NCBI GenBank assembly: GCA_015039365.1
Contig: WION01000018.1
Coordinates: 1 to 64,000 of the forward strand
DNA from: Amanita rubescens
Taxonomy: Eukaryota > Basidiomycota > Agaricomycetes > Agaricales > Amanitaceae
Length of the DNA: 64,000 bases
Direction of reading: 5' to 3'
Positions 44,581-56,257 of the stretch are shown here, piece after piece. Each line of letters opens with the position of its first letter. Position 1 is the first letter of the stretch. Position numbers and translations under genes: made by a program. The notes beneath the pieces were generated by a model. It worked only from the letters and a program-made list of their open reading frames with translations, had not been told where the DNA came from and ran no database searches.

Positions 44581-46158
44581 ATGGCCCGTCGTCCTTCAGG
44601 ACCATCTCGCGGCAGCCGTGGTCGGTCTCTCCCTCCTCCACTTTCCTGGTCTGGACGGGGTTCTCGAACTTCGTCTCAGTCCGATTCCCTAGATGCCCAC
44701 CTCGCTATGGATACAAGGGGGGATGACCCCCCCCCGACAATGCATTCGTCCAGAGTGGGCTCCGCCCACTCTGGTGACTTCCCTGACGCTCCGGACCAGT
44801 ATGGCCTCCTTGTCGAGGCTTGTGCTGACTTTCGCACCGTATTGGATGGCCTCCACGCCATCCATCTCCCCTCTCATGCAACTCAAGCGCTCGCTGGCGT
44901 TATGGAACCCTTTGCCCTGGCCTTCGGTTTGGAAGCCTTTGTGCTAAATGGGGGTAAAAAGTACCATGTCAGCCCCTCGGGGGTTAGGGAGGCGATCGCA
45001 CTCCCGCCACTCCCCCCCCTCCCAACGTCTACTCCGTTGGAACCGCCTCCACCCACGAGGAAGGAGACCCCTGTGGCCCCTGTTGCCCAGGCACCCCTCA
45101 CTTTTCGCATCAACAAGAAGCGGCTTCTCGGCCGCCCTCCCCCTCCGCCTCCTGGTAAGTGGTCTTACGCCAGCGTTGCAGGCAAGGGTCCCCCCCCTGT
45201 CCTGCCGCAGCCTCCCCCTCCTCCTGGTCCCTCGAAGCAAACCGCCCACATCAAGTCCTGTACTCGCCAGGGGACCAAGGCTTCGGCTTTGGTTCTCCGT
45301 TTTCTCCCCAGTGCCGCTGGGCCTGTGGTTCCTCTCCTTGCGGATGTCCAGAGAGTCCTTGCGGGCTCCTCCCCCCCGCCTGCTCATGTAGGCTATACCC
45401 TGCGTGGCGATCTCCTGGTGCGTTTCTCCCAGGCGATCGGCCCTGAACTCAAGAAGGAGGTCATATCCCTCCTATCCACTTTGCATGTAGGGGGCGTCCA
45501 GCTCCTCAGCCGGGACACCACGTCCCTCATCAAATTTATGCACGTTCCGACCCACCGCCTGATTGGAGGTGCGGCCACATCCGATTGGCTTCAGGCCACG
45601 ATCTCCGCTCACCCCCGCTGGAAAGGGGTACACTTTGTACAACAAGCCCACTTCGTCATACCCTCGGGCAAGACGATCGGTCATACCGCCACTGTCGTAG
45701 TTGAAGTCGCCGACGACCGCGCATCCTCTGTCGCGCGTCGCCTCCTCCAGACGGATGTCCACTTCGATGGCATCCCCTGTCGTGCCCGTCCTTGGGTCTT
45801 GCGCAAGGCCTCTCGCCAGTGTGGCATCTGCCTTCGGTGGGGCCACACATCCCATGTCTGTTCGTCGCGCCTCCCTTGGTGCGCCATGTGCGCGAACTGT
45901 CACAGTTCCGCCGTCCACGAGCAAGCGGTCCAGAAGGATTCCGCTCTACAAGTCATCAAGTGCATCAATTGCCGTGGGCAACACCCCGCTATCTCGCGGG
46001 ACTGCCCCTTCTTCACGTCCAGATTCGACGACAAAGCGCTTGCAATTCTGCAGGCTAAACGGTTGAAGCAAGTCCGCCAGACGCGCGATCAACGACATGA
46101 AAATAAGCACGCCGCCCGGTTCGCCGCTCGCTACGACGGCCTCGAGTCTTATCGATAG
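44581..46158 (+). CDS. LINE ORF1 / gag-like protein with zinc knuckles
   Basis: 525-residue protein, start ATG 44581, uninterrupted. The N-terminus is basic and Arg/Ser/Pro-rich. The middle contains proline runs (RPPPPPPGKWSYASV, QPPPPPGPSKQ). A folded segment (ALVLRFLP, DLLVRFSQAIGPELKKEV, LIGGAATSDWLQ) resembles the RRM-like core of fungal LINE ORF1 proteins. At the C-terminus lie a canonical CCHC knuckle CGICLRWGHTSHVC (C-x2-C-x4-H-x4-C), a second Cys/His cluster CAMCANCHSSAVH and a variant CINCRGQHPAISRDC. ORF1 proteins bind element RNA as chaperones. The coding region is markedly more GC-rich than the surrounding genes, consistent with its being an insertion. Confidence 0.85.
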   Translation: MARRPSGPSRGSRGRSLPPPLSWSGRGSRTSSQSDSLDAHLAMDTRGDDPPPTMHSSRVGSAHSGDFPDAPDQYGLLVEACADFRTVLDGLHAIHLPSHATQALAGVMEPFALAFGLEAFVLNGGKKYHVSPSGVREAIALPPLPPLPTSTPLEPPPPTRKETPVAPVAQAPLTFRINKKRLLGRPPPPPPGKWSYASVAGKGPPPVLPQPPPPPGPSKQTAHIKSCTRQGTKASALVLRFLPSAAGPVVPLLADVQRVLAGSSPPPAHVGYTLRGDLLVRFSQAIGPELKKEVISLLSTLHVGGVQLLSRDTTSLIKFMHVPTHRLIGGAATSDWLQATISAHPRWKGVHFVQQAHFVIPSGKTIGHTATVVVEVADDRASSVARRLLQTDVHFDGIPCRARPWVLRKASRQCGICLRWGHTSHVCSSRLPWCAMCANCHSSAVHEQAVQKDSALQVIKCINCRGQHPAISRDCPFFTSRFDDKALAILQAKRLKQVRQTRDQRHENKHAARFAARYDGLESYR

Positions 46159-46335
46159 GCCCCGTCACTTTCAAGGATCATCGATCCATCCCCTGTAAAC
46201 GACACATGCGGGGTTGGACTAACGGGCCACCATATGCGGCACTATGCCGATGACGTGTTTAGTATAAGTATTTAGTCTTACGGGTTCTTTTTCCTCGCTC
46301 TAGTAGTGTTGGCTTTTTTCCCAGTGTACCTCCGT

Positions 46336-46355
46336 AGTGTATGTGGCAATACACT
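46336..46355 (+). other. 3' stem-loop of the retroelement
   Basis: AGTGTAT and ATACACT (7-bp perfect stem, 46336..46342 with 46349..46355) around the loop GTGGCA, ten bases before the poly-A tail. In 'stringent' LINEs a 3' hairpin is what the reverse transcriptase recognises. Confidence 0.6.
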
Positions 46356-46365
46356 CGTTCTATTC

Positions 46366-46382
46366 AAAAAAAAAAAAAAAAA
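46366..46382 (+). other. poly-A tail of the retroelement
   Basis: Run of 17 A at the 3' end, directly followed by the second target-site copy. Confidence 0.85.
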
Positions 46383-46395
46383 GATGGTGGTAGTA
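46383..46395 (+). repeat. 3' target-site duplication
   Basis: Second copy of GATGGTGGTAGTA, immediately after the poly-A tail. Confidence 0.85.
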
Positions 46396-46496
46396 GAGTA
46401 TGACTAATCACGAATTCTCGGGCCGGTATCCCGTTACCCGGCCTATGGTATGGTAAGATATGTATTAACTCATTTTCACTCTTAGGACAGCATCAA

Positions 46497-47220
46497 ATGG
46501 AATCCAGCACCAAAGAGACGCCCCAGTACGCATCTATAATCGTTATGGTATGCCTTCTTGTCTACCTTACAGTAAAAGCGTAATAAGATCACGAGTGTGT
46601 GGCAGGGCGTCAGCGGGACTGGGAAAAGCACACTCGGCTCTGCCCTAGCACGGGCACTTGACTTTCCATACGTGGAGGGCGATGAGATCCACCCTAAATC
46701 TAATATTGCAAAGATGAGCTCTGGGATTCCATTAACAGACGAAGATCGCGAACCATGGCTCGCCCTAATTAGGGCCACAGCCGAAGAGAAGACTATCAGG
46801 AAAAAGATCGGTGAGGGGTGCGGGGATGGAGGGCTAAAGCGAGTTGTCGGCGTGGTGGTCACTTGTTCTGCGTTGAAGAAGCGTTACAGGGATATTTTGA
46901 GAGGGAAGGAGAAGCCCCGCCTGCCACCAGATACGAGCTTGTCTGCTACATCGGAACCTTCTCCCAAATCCCCTTCGTCGCTTCTTCCAGATCTCTCAAC
47001 CTACTTTATCTTCATATCCGGATCTCGTGAACTGTTGTATCAGAGGTTGGAAAAGCGACCTGGGCATTTTATGAAAGCCTCTATGTTGGACAGCCAGTTG
47101 GCCACGTTGGAGACCCCGGATGGCGAGGAAGGAGTGGTCACTGTTTCGATGGAGGACGAGACAGAGGTTCAGATGAAGCAGGCAATTGATGGACTAAGGA
47201 AGGCAGGTTTATCCTTGTAA
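46497..47220 (+). CDS. gluconokinase
   Basis: Predicted 221 residues from exons 46497..46547 and 46606..47220 around a 58-base intron. It phosphorylates D-gluconate with ATP to 6-phosphogluconate for the pentose phosphate pathway (EC 2.7.1.12). The P-loop GVSGTGKST is formed right at the splice junction. Next come EGDEIHPKSNIAKMSSGIPL, the GntK-type substrate segment, then TDEDREPWL, TCSALKKRYRDIL and, after a Ser/Pro-rich insertion of about 30 residues, RPGHFMKASMLDSQLATLE. Size fits the family with a slightly longer loop. ATG 46497 is the only start that precedes the P-loop exon. No frameshift is seen. Its promoter now abuts the retroelement tail, 101 bases upstream of the ATG. Confidence 0.9.
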
Positions 47221-47410
47221 TTTCCGCATTCGCATTCGCGTAGTAAGCCATTGTGAATGGATATGATCGAGTCGATCGTAGTAAATGATCGCCACGTTCA
47301 ATCTACTACTTCTCGTGTCACGGTCAAAAGTGACATCAGCGCAGCCAGGTGGTCTTCGACCCTCCACCAAGCTACTATACCCCTAGGTTTTATTCAACAA
47401 CCCTGTAACC

Positions 47411-48147
47411 ATGGAACACGGAGGGCATGGAGGTCATGAAGGCCATGATATGCCCATGGGACCAAAATGTGCTATGCACATGCTCTGGTAAGCTCCTCCT
47501 ATACCGCACACTGCCCTCGTGGACGCCCCATCTATAGGAACACCCAGATAATCGACACATGCATCGTCTTTCCAAACTGGCACATATCCTCCAATACATC
47601 TTTCATCCTTTCCTTCATCGTTATCGTCTTACTCGGTGTGCTCTACGAATATCTCAGATTTGTACAGCGTCGTGTCGATGTGTACATTGCCCAAGCTATC
47701 TCAAACGGAGAAAGAGGGCAAGGCCGGGTAAGGTCACCGATTAGGAGCGGTACCGTTAGTCCCGCAGGAGGTGAAGACAGAGCGCTGTTGACGGGGAGAA
47801 AGCTCTTCAAGGTCTCTTCAGGCCCTGGGTACGTTCCAGGTCGTACTTCCGCCGCACGATGCTGACTGGCCTTAGGCTACCCGTTCCCATTGCATACCGT
47901 CTCCTCCGCGCCGTTATATACGGCTCAACTGTATTCCTCTCATTCTTCCTTATGCTTGTATTCATGACATACAATGTGAGGCCCTTGTTGATATCAGAAG
48001 TCGTTCGGTGCTGACGAACCACAGGCGTATCTCATTCTTGCCGTCGTTCTGGGCGCTGCTGTTGGTCACTTCAAATTTGGCCAAAAAATGAATGTCGAGG
48101 CCGTGCTAGCTGACAATGCAAGCGTGAAAGGGATGGCTTGCCACTAA
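47411..48147 (+). CDS. Ctr-type copper transporter
   Basis: Predicted 196 residues from four exons (47411..47487, 47538..47828, 47876..47975, 48025..48147) whose lengths sum to whole codons. High-affinity Cu(I) importers of this family form trimers in the plasma or vacuolar membrane. The short N-terminus is Met/His-rich (MEHGGHGGHEGHDMPMG), fitting copper capture. TM1 is around TSFILSFIVIVLLGVLYEY. A hydrophilic loop follows. TM2 contains MLVFM (MxxxM copper filter), and TM3 contains GAAVG (GxxxG packing motif). All splice sites are GT-AG and the third intron has a CTGAC branch-site match. It lies 190 bases downstream of gluconokinase on the same strand; no functional link is implied. Confidence 0.9.
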
Positions 48148-51100
48148 CAGATATGTTGGCAGATATATGGGAGGATATATGTGTGACTCCGGACATTTTT
48201 TTATAGTCGAAGTTTGTATTTGTGAGAATAGTATGTATTTCGTGGCAAGCAATTGGTTCTGGTCTCTGATGCACAATCCCGTGCACATCTTCACGCCTTT
48301 CATTCACATAACACTGGTTATAAATTATCCCCACTCATATGGAGGACTCGAAGACCCTACTCGATCTTCATCTATATTATGTTCAGACAGCTCCCATATC
48401 AGTCGACAACTAATGACATATTCACGATACAAGCTCTGATTGCCACAATCAGTGGCGCCGACAAATGCTCGGACTGATACGGAATTTTGATATGATCTGG
48501 ACGCAACCGTAGCATACATACCTCACCCATATTGCTACCTGCCTGGCGCAGGATTTCGGACCGAATCGACATGGCGCGCTGCCATACCCACGCCGCCACA
48601 TGTCAACAATTTCCCAGCAGTGTGCCTAAAATGCTCAACAAGCTGAATTGGTGCCGACCCCAGGTGAGGGTTACCTTGCCCTCGATGTTCAACAAAAGTA
48701 CCCTGAATGCTTTGAAATCCTTATTATTGATTGATAAGTGTGATTCAGATCTTTACGTGAAGGCAACAGTAAATTCACATGTGGAATGAGGTACTTTGAG
48801 AACTCGAGAGCTCGACCGTACGCTCTAACCCGTTCGTTGTGCATCATGACTAGCATCGCCCCACGCCCACTGGCATCGCGTGGCATACTGACTTTTAGGC
48901 TAGTAGTGAATAGACTTGCCTTTACTGACCCGGACCGACGTTAATGTGTCATCGCTAGGACTTAACGGGCGAGTCGACTAAAACCATTTGGTAATAAGGT
49001 CGTATTGGCGTCGGAGCGGACGTTCCTGGTTGGGGGTAACTGGTCCATTTTGAAATAAGATTCCATCATCTGTCGCAAATGTCAGATTGATAGTTGAGGC
49101 TATCATAACGATTCGCCCTCTAAGCGGATCACTGCGTTTGGTATCGCTCATTTACTCGAGACATACCTCCAAACAGAAATAGCGGTGACCATGGACTTTT
49201 CTTTGAACAGTTATTCATGTAACGTTGAGTATATATGTCGAGTTGAGGGTGCATATTGAAGATAGGAAGTTACGTACAGTCTTCCCTGATAACTTCATCC
49301 CTTCAGGTACCATTTAGCAACAGCGGCGACACTCGGATGCTTCCTGTGGAATGGATATCTAGAAACTTGCTCCAGAGGGTTTAGACCGTAGGATTTCTGT
49401 GCCGCTAATACAAGCAAATTCAACACATTTTCAAGATGAATAGTCGATAGATACGAAGACAAAAGGATCAGCAACATCATCATGCAACATCATGATCGCA
49501 TTGCATGGGCCGATTCCGAGTCGGGTACGTCTAACAATGATGCATTGATGCGACATGTCACATGTCACCATCACTCCGCCCGACGACTAGGATGCCTTTC
49601 AGTGGGAAAGCTACAAAATCCAATTGGAAGATGCCCATACATAGGTCAAGCCAAGCAGAACAGTCAAGAACCAGAATTGGTTAGCATAGGTCAGACTCGG
49701 ATTAATTCGCCAGTGCCTTAGGCTTAAGCTTCATCTTCAATAGAGACATTGTTCAAAGACCCTGAACTCCATCGCGTTAGTACCAAAGTTCCTCAGTTCA
49801 GCATAATCTTACCAGCTGATAAGCGGACCGTGACTCTTGATGGACCTTTTAATGCCTCAGCAGTATGTGTAACACACTGCGTGTAGATTACGGCGGGGGG
49901 TGAACGTTTGAACCCCCATCTATGGCGCGTGGCGTCGCTTTAGGTATCGAAGAAAGTGGAACAGCTCCACCGATGTCTGCGCTTATATATCCATTCCTGG
50001 ATTAGTTCAGGAGGTCTGACTGGCATCAGCAAAATGCTATTCTTATTCGCTGTCGTTGCGCCACTGGTTCCTCTGATACGTCCAGCGGTTTTAATAATCA
50101 ACAACTCTACATGCTGTGCTGGCCCCGGCCTAACTTGGCAACATATAATGCAACCCTTTAAGTAAATGGGAGAAAAGGATTTTATCATTTATCCTGCGGG
50201 ACGTAGCGCCGAAGAATCTTCTCGGATCTCTACAGCCATCTATTGGTCCACCTGAAACTTTTCATTGTACTTCCGCTGGCACATTCATTCATGAAGCTCC
50301 CTATCAAGTGATCTCGGCAAGTATGCTTGTGGATGTCAACCACCTATTTTATTGAAGGGTCTGAGCCGTGAACGGGCCTTCGAGTTGCCGTGATCGACCA
50401 CGGGTCCTCTAACAGAATCTGTCTTAATTCCGGTAATTACGAAGCAGACATTTCGGGACTATTGATGGAAGTGGCCGTTGGGTCTACTTTCGCTTAATAA
50501 AATTATCGGTGTTTTCTTGATTGCATGTTGAGCGAACGTTTTTCTTCGACTACAAGTTGAACGTGTTCGCTGAGCGTTTTCCTGCTTGACTTCCCGGAGG
50601 CATCCCGTTACAAAGAAATAATTTACATACCACCCAGCACCCTTTCACACGTAACCTCAGTCGCTTAGTACTCGTCAATTTTCAACTTAATCAGAACAGT
50701 GGCGGGCGTGTGTGCGTGCATGCATGAATATATCCATTTTGTCTCCTACGTAGTGCGTAGAAACTTCTCGTAGTCAAGGATATCTGAGACAGATAGGACG
50801 GTCTCCTTTGGGTATTGGTATGGCGAATGTCGTCCTATACGCAAACGGAGATAGCACCTTCTTGTCGTATGAAATTTGCAATTAACATCACAATAACATG
50901 TCAAGCAACGTGCGAGTTAGTGGTTGAAAACATTCATTTGCGATGCCCATTGGTCGAACGAGACGATTGAAGATACTCGAGTGTTGTCATACAGATCAGT
51001 AGTACTAATTCCATGAAATTAATTGAATGCAGTGACTCCCGGATGCGTAGCATCAAAAGTCCATAGTGGACCGCCTCTACCTAGGATTGACAAAACGTAT

Positions 51101-54100
51101 CAGCACCGTAGGAGATGTGAATGCTACAACTGCAGTGGCGCTTGGCAACGGGTACACACGGCTCCGCTAGCGGCGCTCCAGTTCACGTAATGGATGTTCA
51201 TCTGGAGTTAGTTCAGGCCAGAATAAGTTGTATGTACCTTGGAAAATTGCTCTGAATAAAAGGAGATGTACTCATGGATCTTGAGTCCACGGGCAACTTT
51301 CCTAATTAGATTTCTTTCTTCCAGACGACTTCCATAGTGTTTGTCTAGAGTGCATGTAAATCAATTGGGCATCCACTGAAAATACAGTTAGCCAGGGCGG
51401 GTGACGTCTCGTCCGACCTGGAATCCGTATTCAACTAGAGCCACAAATCGCAGTGAGCGTGTCCGGGACAAAGGAGCCGTCTATCGTTCCGCCCCTTTTG
51501 ATTCGACGAAAAAAATCTGTTCCATCTCTGGCAGTGAAAGTCAAAGTTACTGTCATCGTGTCATTCGCTCTACAGTGAATTTATTCAAATAGGAGGATGG
51601 AGATACCAATCTTCCCTGGAAGCTTTACCATGAGTGCTTTGCGAGATATCGTACGGCAAGATACGCATCTGAGAAAGGTGCAAAGGTCCCACGTCGGTGA
51701 GATCGCCACGGCAATGAAGCAGCGTAAGGTCATGGCCTACATCAGAGACGTTGTTCTAGGCCTCCAAACATGCAATGGGCGTGTCTTCTGGAAAGTTACT
51801 ATGCTCTGAAATTAATGAAGCGGATCATCGCCTAGCGTACCATTCTTCCCATACTCAAGATTTACTTCGCCGTCAGCGGTCCTGTTCGGGAACGCACAGA
51901 TAGAAACTTTCACTAGTACCCGGTGACAGAATAATTTCTGTTTGCGTCGAAAAATCCCTCTTTCGTTTGTTTTCCGGGTAGTGCTGGACATCTCGGATTT
52001 GTTCATGTGTCGGATACGTAGAACAGCTGATTGCGCGATCACGGCTGTGCAGTCCGGAAGTTACCTGTCATTCCGTTCGGGTGTGAGATATAGAAGGGCT
52101 GGAGGTGCGCTGAAACTTAGGGTTAAATGATGTCGACGTGACAGCACTGATGGGAAGGCTGGAAAAGACAGACTCTGGATGACGGTGAGTAAGGGTAGCT
52201 TATAGAATGGCAAGACGACGTTCGGAGCACTCAATGAACAAAGATTGTGCGCTGTCCGGTGAACGATCGTGCATCGCCCATCGCCGTCATGATTACACAA
52301 TCGATCTTCACAGTCGCCTAATTGTGATACTGAACAGAGGGAGGTTTGGACACGCAGCACATCAGGGAAGTCGGTCCCGTACTGGCACTCCTGCCTAATT
52401 TGATATTGATGGAGCTCGGAGCCTGGAGACTGTCATCATGCCAGTAGTAATGCGGCTTGCAACGGCGTTACCCATAGCGAACACAAGCGCATCTTGGCTG
52501 TTTTGGGTTCGCAGAACCACCCTAAAAATTTACAGCCAGTTGTGCACAGAAGGGGTAAAGCTGACGGCAGGGGTAACCTTCAGCTCTCATGATGGCTCTT
52601 GCAGTTCAAGAGTCTGTGGGAAGAATATTACATGGAATAAGACTTCTATCGGTGTGTTCCAAGGCACCGATCAATGGAAAGGCGCCTTCACCTTCATTGA
52701 AGTCGAGTGAAATGCGTAAAAGTCGGCCGAGCTATGCCAAGCTACTTGGCCGTTAACATTTTTTGAATGTTTCGTTTTGCTTTGAAGTGGTCTCGACCAT
52801 TCTATGGTGCAGAACTGGCGGAATAGATTGGAATCCAAAAAGCCTTTGACAATTCCCAGGCGGAGTTAGTGCCGGTCCGACTCTGCCATGTGCCTCACTC
52901 GTTTCCCAGCAGCGCGTTCATAACCGCCGACCTTCCCTGCCTTGGGAAGCCCGAGCGCTTCTCCGATATCCTCTTACGACAGGAAATGGCGGCGTGGCGG
53001 CACTTGCGTTCTATTTTTATATTGCCCGACGCCGTCAACTTGAACCGCCATGCGTAATGCCACCGGAGGTGAGATCTACTGGCATGTCTTCGACATCGGA
53101 AGCGATTGAACTCTTTGCGACGTCCTGCAGAGCACCGCTTGCTGATAGTAGTGACCCTCTTCAAATCAACCGAATGTCACATCGATCCGTGTGGTGTCCA
53201 GCCTCTTTAGCAATTAGATAATGCTAAAGACCTTCAACTGCATCATGACGAGGCACTGTTCATCGATGGCCCATGACCATCCATCTGACTATTAAGATTT
53301 CAGCCTACTTCTGAATAGGCTCTTTACTTACCTGGCACTCGAATGCAAGCGCGGCATAGGCAGTCCTGCAGGGATGGACAGGCCGAAAATGTTATTTTCC
53401 ATTTGGTAGCAAAGTGGAGTACCGTCTCATCAGCCGTACTAGCGTGCCCCTTTACCTAGGCACCGTTGGCGATAATCTTTGCACTACCTGGACAAGCCCC
53501 ATAGCATATCATGATCTTTTGTCGCAAAACTTGATCCTTCAGAGGTTATGGAAAACTTTTACGAACATACAGCTTAGCTGCTGTTCGTCTAAGCGTATCT
53601 CCGCAATTCCCATGGCCTATTCATTTTAATTCTATTTGGCGTTTCGCGTAAGTTACTGGCATCTCACGCGTCCTCGGAACTCTGATTGTCATGCACCCTC
53701 AGACTTAACCCTGCACAATCTGCACGAATCATTCCCGGTCCTACCTCGATCCTGAATGCCTTTTCTTTTTCCTCTTCGCAAAGGAGTTCCTCGGATCTCA
53801 TCCTTTTCATCGAGATTTCATCCCCTATGGGATACATTTGCTTTCCACACGCTTTAACACCATCGGAATGTAGAATCTCACATCGCGTTTACATATATGG
53901 CAGATGTGGCGGGTATATTAGACCAACATATCACTAGGCGCCAAAATTGACCAACGCCCAAGACTACTCTGTCCCTCTCAAAATACTTCACCTGCGTCAT
54001 ATCCTGCTGGGCATTACCACGTGCTAGCCCGCTAGTCCTCGCTATTTGCAGTCAGTCTCCTTTTTAACACTCTGTAAATCCTCTCGATCATTACCTTCAT

Positions 54101-54125
54101 TGGTAGACAGGTCAAGCAATTACCT
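48148..54125. other. 6-kb gene-poor region
   Basis: Only short frames without family motifs on either strand. The longest plausible piece, at 52438..52710 (+, 90 codons), has ITWNKTSIGVFQ and QWKGAFTFIEVE but could not be assigned. There is no poly-A tail, long terminal repeat or reverse-transcriptase motif that I can see. It may be intergenic or contain very old, unrecognisable transposon sequence. Confidence 0.5.
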
Positions 54126-56257
54126 ATGTCCGTCGTACCAATAATGAAGCAACGGAGGTTCCGAAGTAGCAGTCCATCCCGTCTCGGTCAATTTGCGGAC
54201 AGGTACCCCATACAAGGAGACATCGCATTTCTCGCCTATCCCAACCTATTCAAACTCGGTATCCTCATCACCGCCCCTATCTATGACTTCCTCTCCTGCA
54301 GTATCACATCCATCGACGCCTAGAGGTTCGTTATCGAGGTCATCGTCCCCGACTCTTAACGAATGCCACCGCTCTGCTCCAATTGTACCAACTCCGGCAC
54401 CGACACCGTTACCCGACTCTAGATCCTGCTCCCCGTATTCACTCGCTCGATCGACTACTTATCGTGAGTCATTTAGTTCCCGCAGCAGTAGTCATGTCCT
54501 CACAGCCCTTTCCAGAGTCGCCTCCAGCGTCTCCTACAGTTCGTTCTAAGGAGAGCAGCCCTGTGAGGTCTAGCGAGCTTTACGCAGGTCGCTGGATCTC
54601 CCAGAAAGCTAGAAAACATCGCTCTGAGCCGCTTGCTCCTCCTCCTTCTCCTCTGCGTGCGCCGCCGATGCTGGCGCCGATGCCTTCGTCCAGTTCATCC
54701 GCATCCAGTCTATCGAGGGCATCAGAAGTTTCTTACACGCCAAACACCTCTTTTTCTACGGCTCCGACAAGCTTCTCGAACAGTCAGGTCATGGTCGAAC
54801 TCGGGACATTCACCCCCCCTACCGAAACCTCCGTCGCGTCTCATGGTCATCAAAGGCATGATAGTGCATCTTCAAGTCCCTCGTCGCTTCCCCAGTACAA
54901 AAGCCTTTCCGAATCCATTTCCGAAACCTGCGAAAGGCTATGCGAGAAACTGAAAAAATCTCTACGAGTGATGTGGAGGCAAGGGAAAAGATGCGAATTC
55001 GAACAGGGAACCGAGGTCAAACCTGAGGAGACAGTCGACGCAAGGCCAGCTGCAGAACTACCCACAGAACCCATTTCACAGTCAGCGGCAGCCGAATCCC
55101 AGGTAAAGAATGGTGGTCCAGAGAGCATGACCAAACGCTGGAAACGAAAGTCAGCTGACAGCATACGCAATCTCGACAAGGCTTATCGCCAGCGCAAGGA
55201 CTCAGTCACCACGAAAACAACAGATGCGGCGGCGGATTCTGGGCCATCACCATCAAGCGACAAACCTATCGAGAAGTCCCTGCCGCCTGTACCTGAGGTA
55301 GCGGACTTTGTGGATCTAAGAGACCCATTTGCATGTCACACATCAGGCTCTCCGCAAGTTGTCAAGTACACAGCATCTACGCTACCACCTCCTTCGTCCT
55401 TTAGGTATGCAGCCAAGATGATCGAGGCAAGAAGGCGTGCAAGACGACTGGCCGGTTTAGACAGAACAGGGAGCACGGGCAAGTCAAGTAATTCTGGTAG
55501 ACCGGGAAGTGCAGGGAGTGCGGGGAGGCCAGGAAGTGCTGGCTCTACCACTGGTAGGCCTAGGTCCAAGTTCGAGAGGCGGGTTGGAGCTTCCTTGTGC
55601 CTCGTAGCGGCTCGTCGCTTGCGCCCTACGACGCCAAAGCGCTCCGTCGATGCAAAACCATTCCCCATCTTAGGGCCCATTGTTCCTTCTAAGGCTGCTT
55701 CCGCCTCGAGCCCTACTCCTCCTTTCGCTTACACGTTGGTTCCCGTGAGACCATTGAGAGTGCGCAAGCGCTCTGCACAATCGAGGCCTTCGACTCCCAC
55801 TCGCCTGCTGGTTGCGAATCTTTCAACCCCACAGAAAATCAACGATAGTCTTAATTCTGACACTCCCGCTCCACTATCCACATCCCAAATACCCGCGGCA
55901 TCTCAAAGGCGTTTTAATCGTGTTGTCAAACCCTCATCGCCCTTCTCGTCGCGCTCGAGACCCTTAACGCCGCCGAGGGGATCCAGTAACTCAAAGCCAT
56001 TCGTACCGATTGTCTTGACCCTACCCACCGGACCTGTAGTTGATTCCTCTCTACCCACGCCACCGTTGACACCTTCTTCCCCTGTGACGCCGAGTTTCTC
56101 TCCCATATCCTCGACACCATCATCCTCCCTCCCCCAAACGCCCGTAAGGGTGCGCAGTCCGACTGTGGGCCATGGCATTAATTCAGCGAAGTCTCTACCT
56201 GAACTTTCGCCATCGCGGACCGTAACGCCTTTTTCGGATGGCCGGTTGTGGATCTAA
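54126..56257 (+). CDS. Ser/Pro-rich hypothetical protein, probably nuclear or cytoskeletal
   Basis: Not recognised. ATG at 54126 opens MSVVPIMKQRRFRSSS. The low-complexity style continues through three frames: RLGQFAD, then TPYKETSHFSPIPTYSNS, then SSQPFPESPPASPTVRS, after which one frame is open to 56257. The changes near 54200 and 54480 each need one base removed. Features: a helical amphipathic stretch SESISETCERLCEKLKKSL, a basic patch EARRRARRLAG, and a short repeat GRPGSAGSAGRPGSAGS near 55500-55555. The many SPTP and TPP-type motifs look like proline-directed kinase sites. The main single-frame part is 54383..56257. Probably intrinsically disordered. Confidence 0.6.
55493..55556 (+). 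repeat. GRPGSAGS-type coding repeat
   Basis: Imperfect short tandem units encoding GRPGSAGSAGRPGSAGS within the Ser/Pro-rich gene. Confidence 0.6.

Larger units (their letters stand above)
44538..46382 (+). mobile_element. ORF1-only non-LTR retroelement ('half-LINE')
   Basis: 1845-bp insertion bounded by a perfect 13-bp target-site duplication and ending in a run of 17 A. It has a 43-base leader, one intact 525-codon ORF1 and a 3' untranslated region of about 207 bases with a stem-loop next to the tail. No reverse transcriptase or endonuclease frame is present, so it would depend on proteins from a full-length LINE. The organisation parallels mammalian HAL1 elements. The intact frame, intact tail and perfect duplication point to a recent insertion. 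Confidence 0.85.

Noticed and set aside
44944..45924. Several frames over 140 codons overlapping the retroelement on both strands
   Set aside because: They are shadows of the GC-rich ORF1; only the 44581 frame has zinc knuckles and spans the element.
47829..47875. Apparent frameshift in the Ctr transporter after SSGPG
   Set aside because: A 47-base intron with GTACGT donor and CTGAC branch site explains it; the gene is intact.
52438..52710. 90-codon frame considered as a fucose-type lectin fragment (ALPIANTSA...IYSQ)
   Set aside because: Only a loose resemblance over about 25 residues; no repeat or binding residues could be confirmed.
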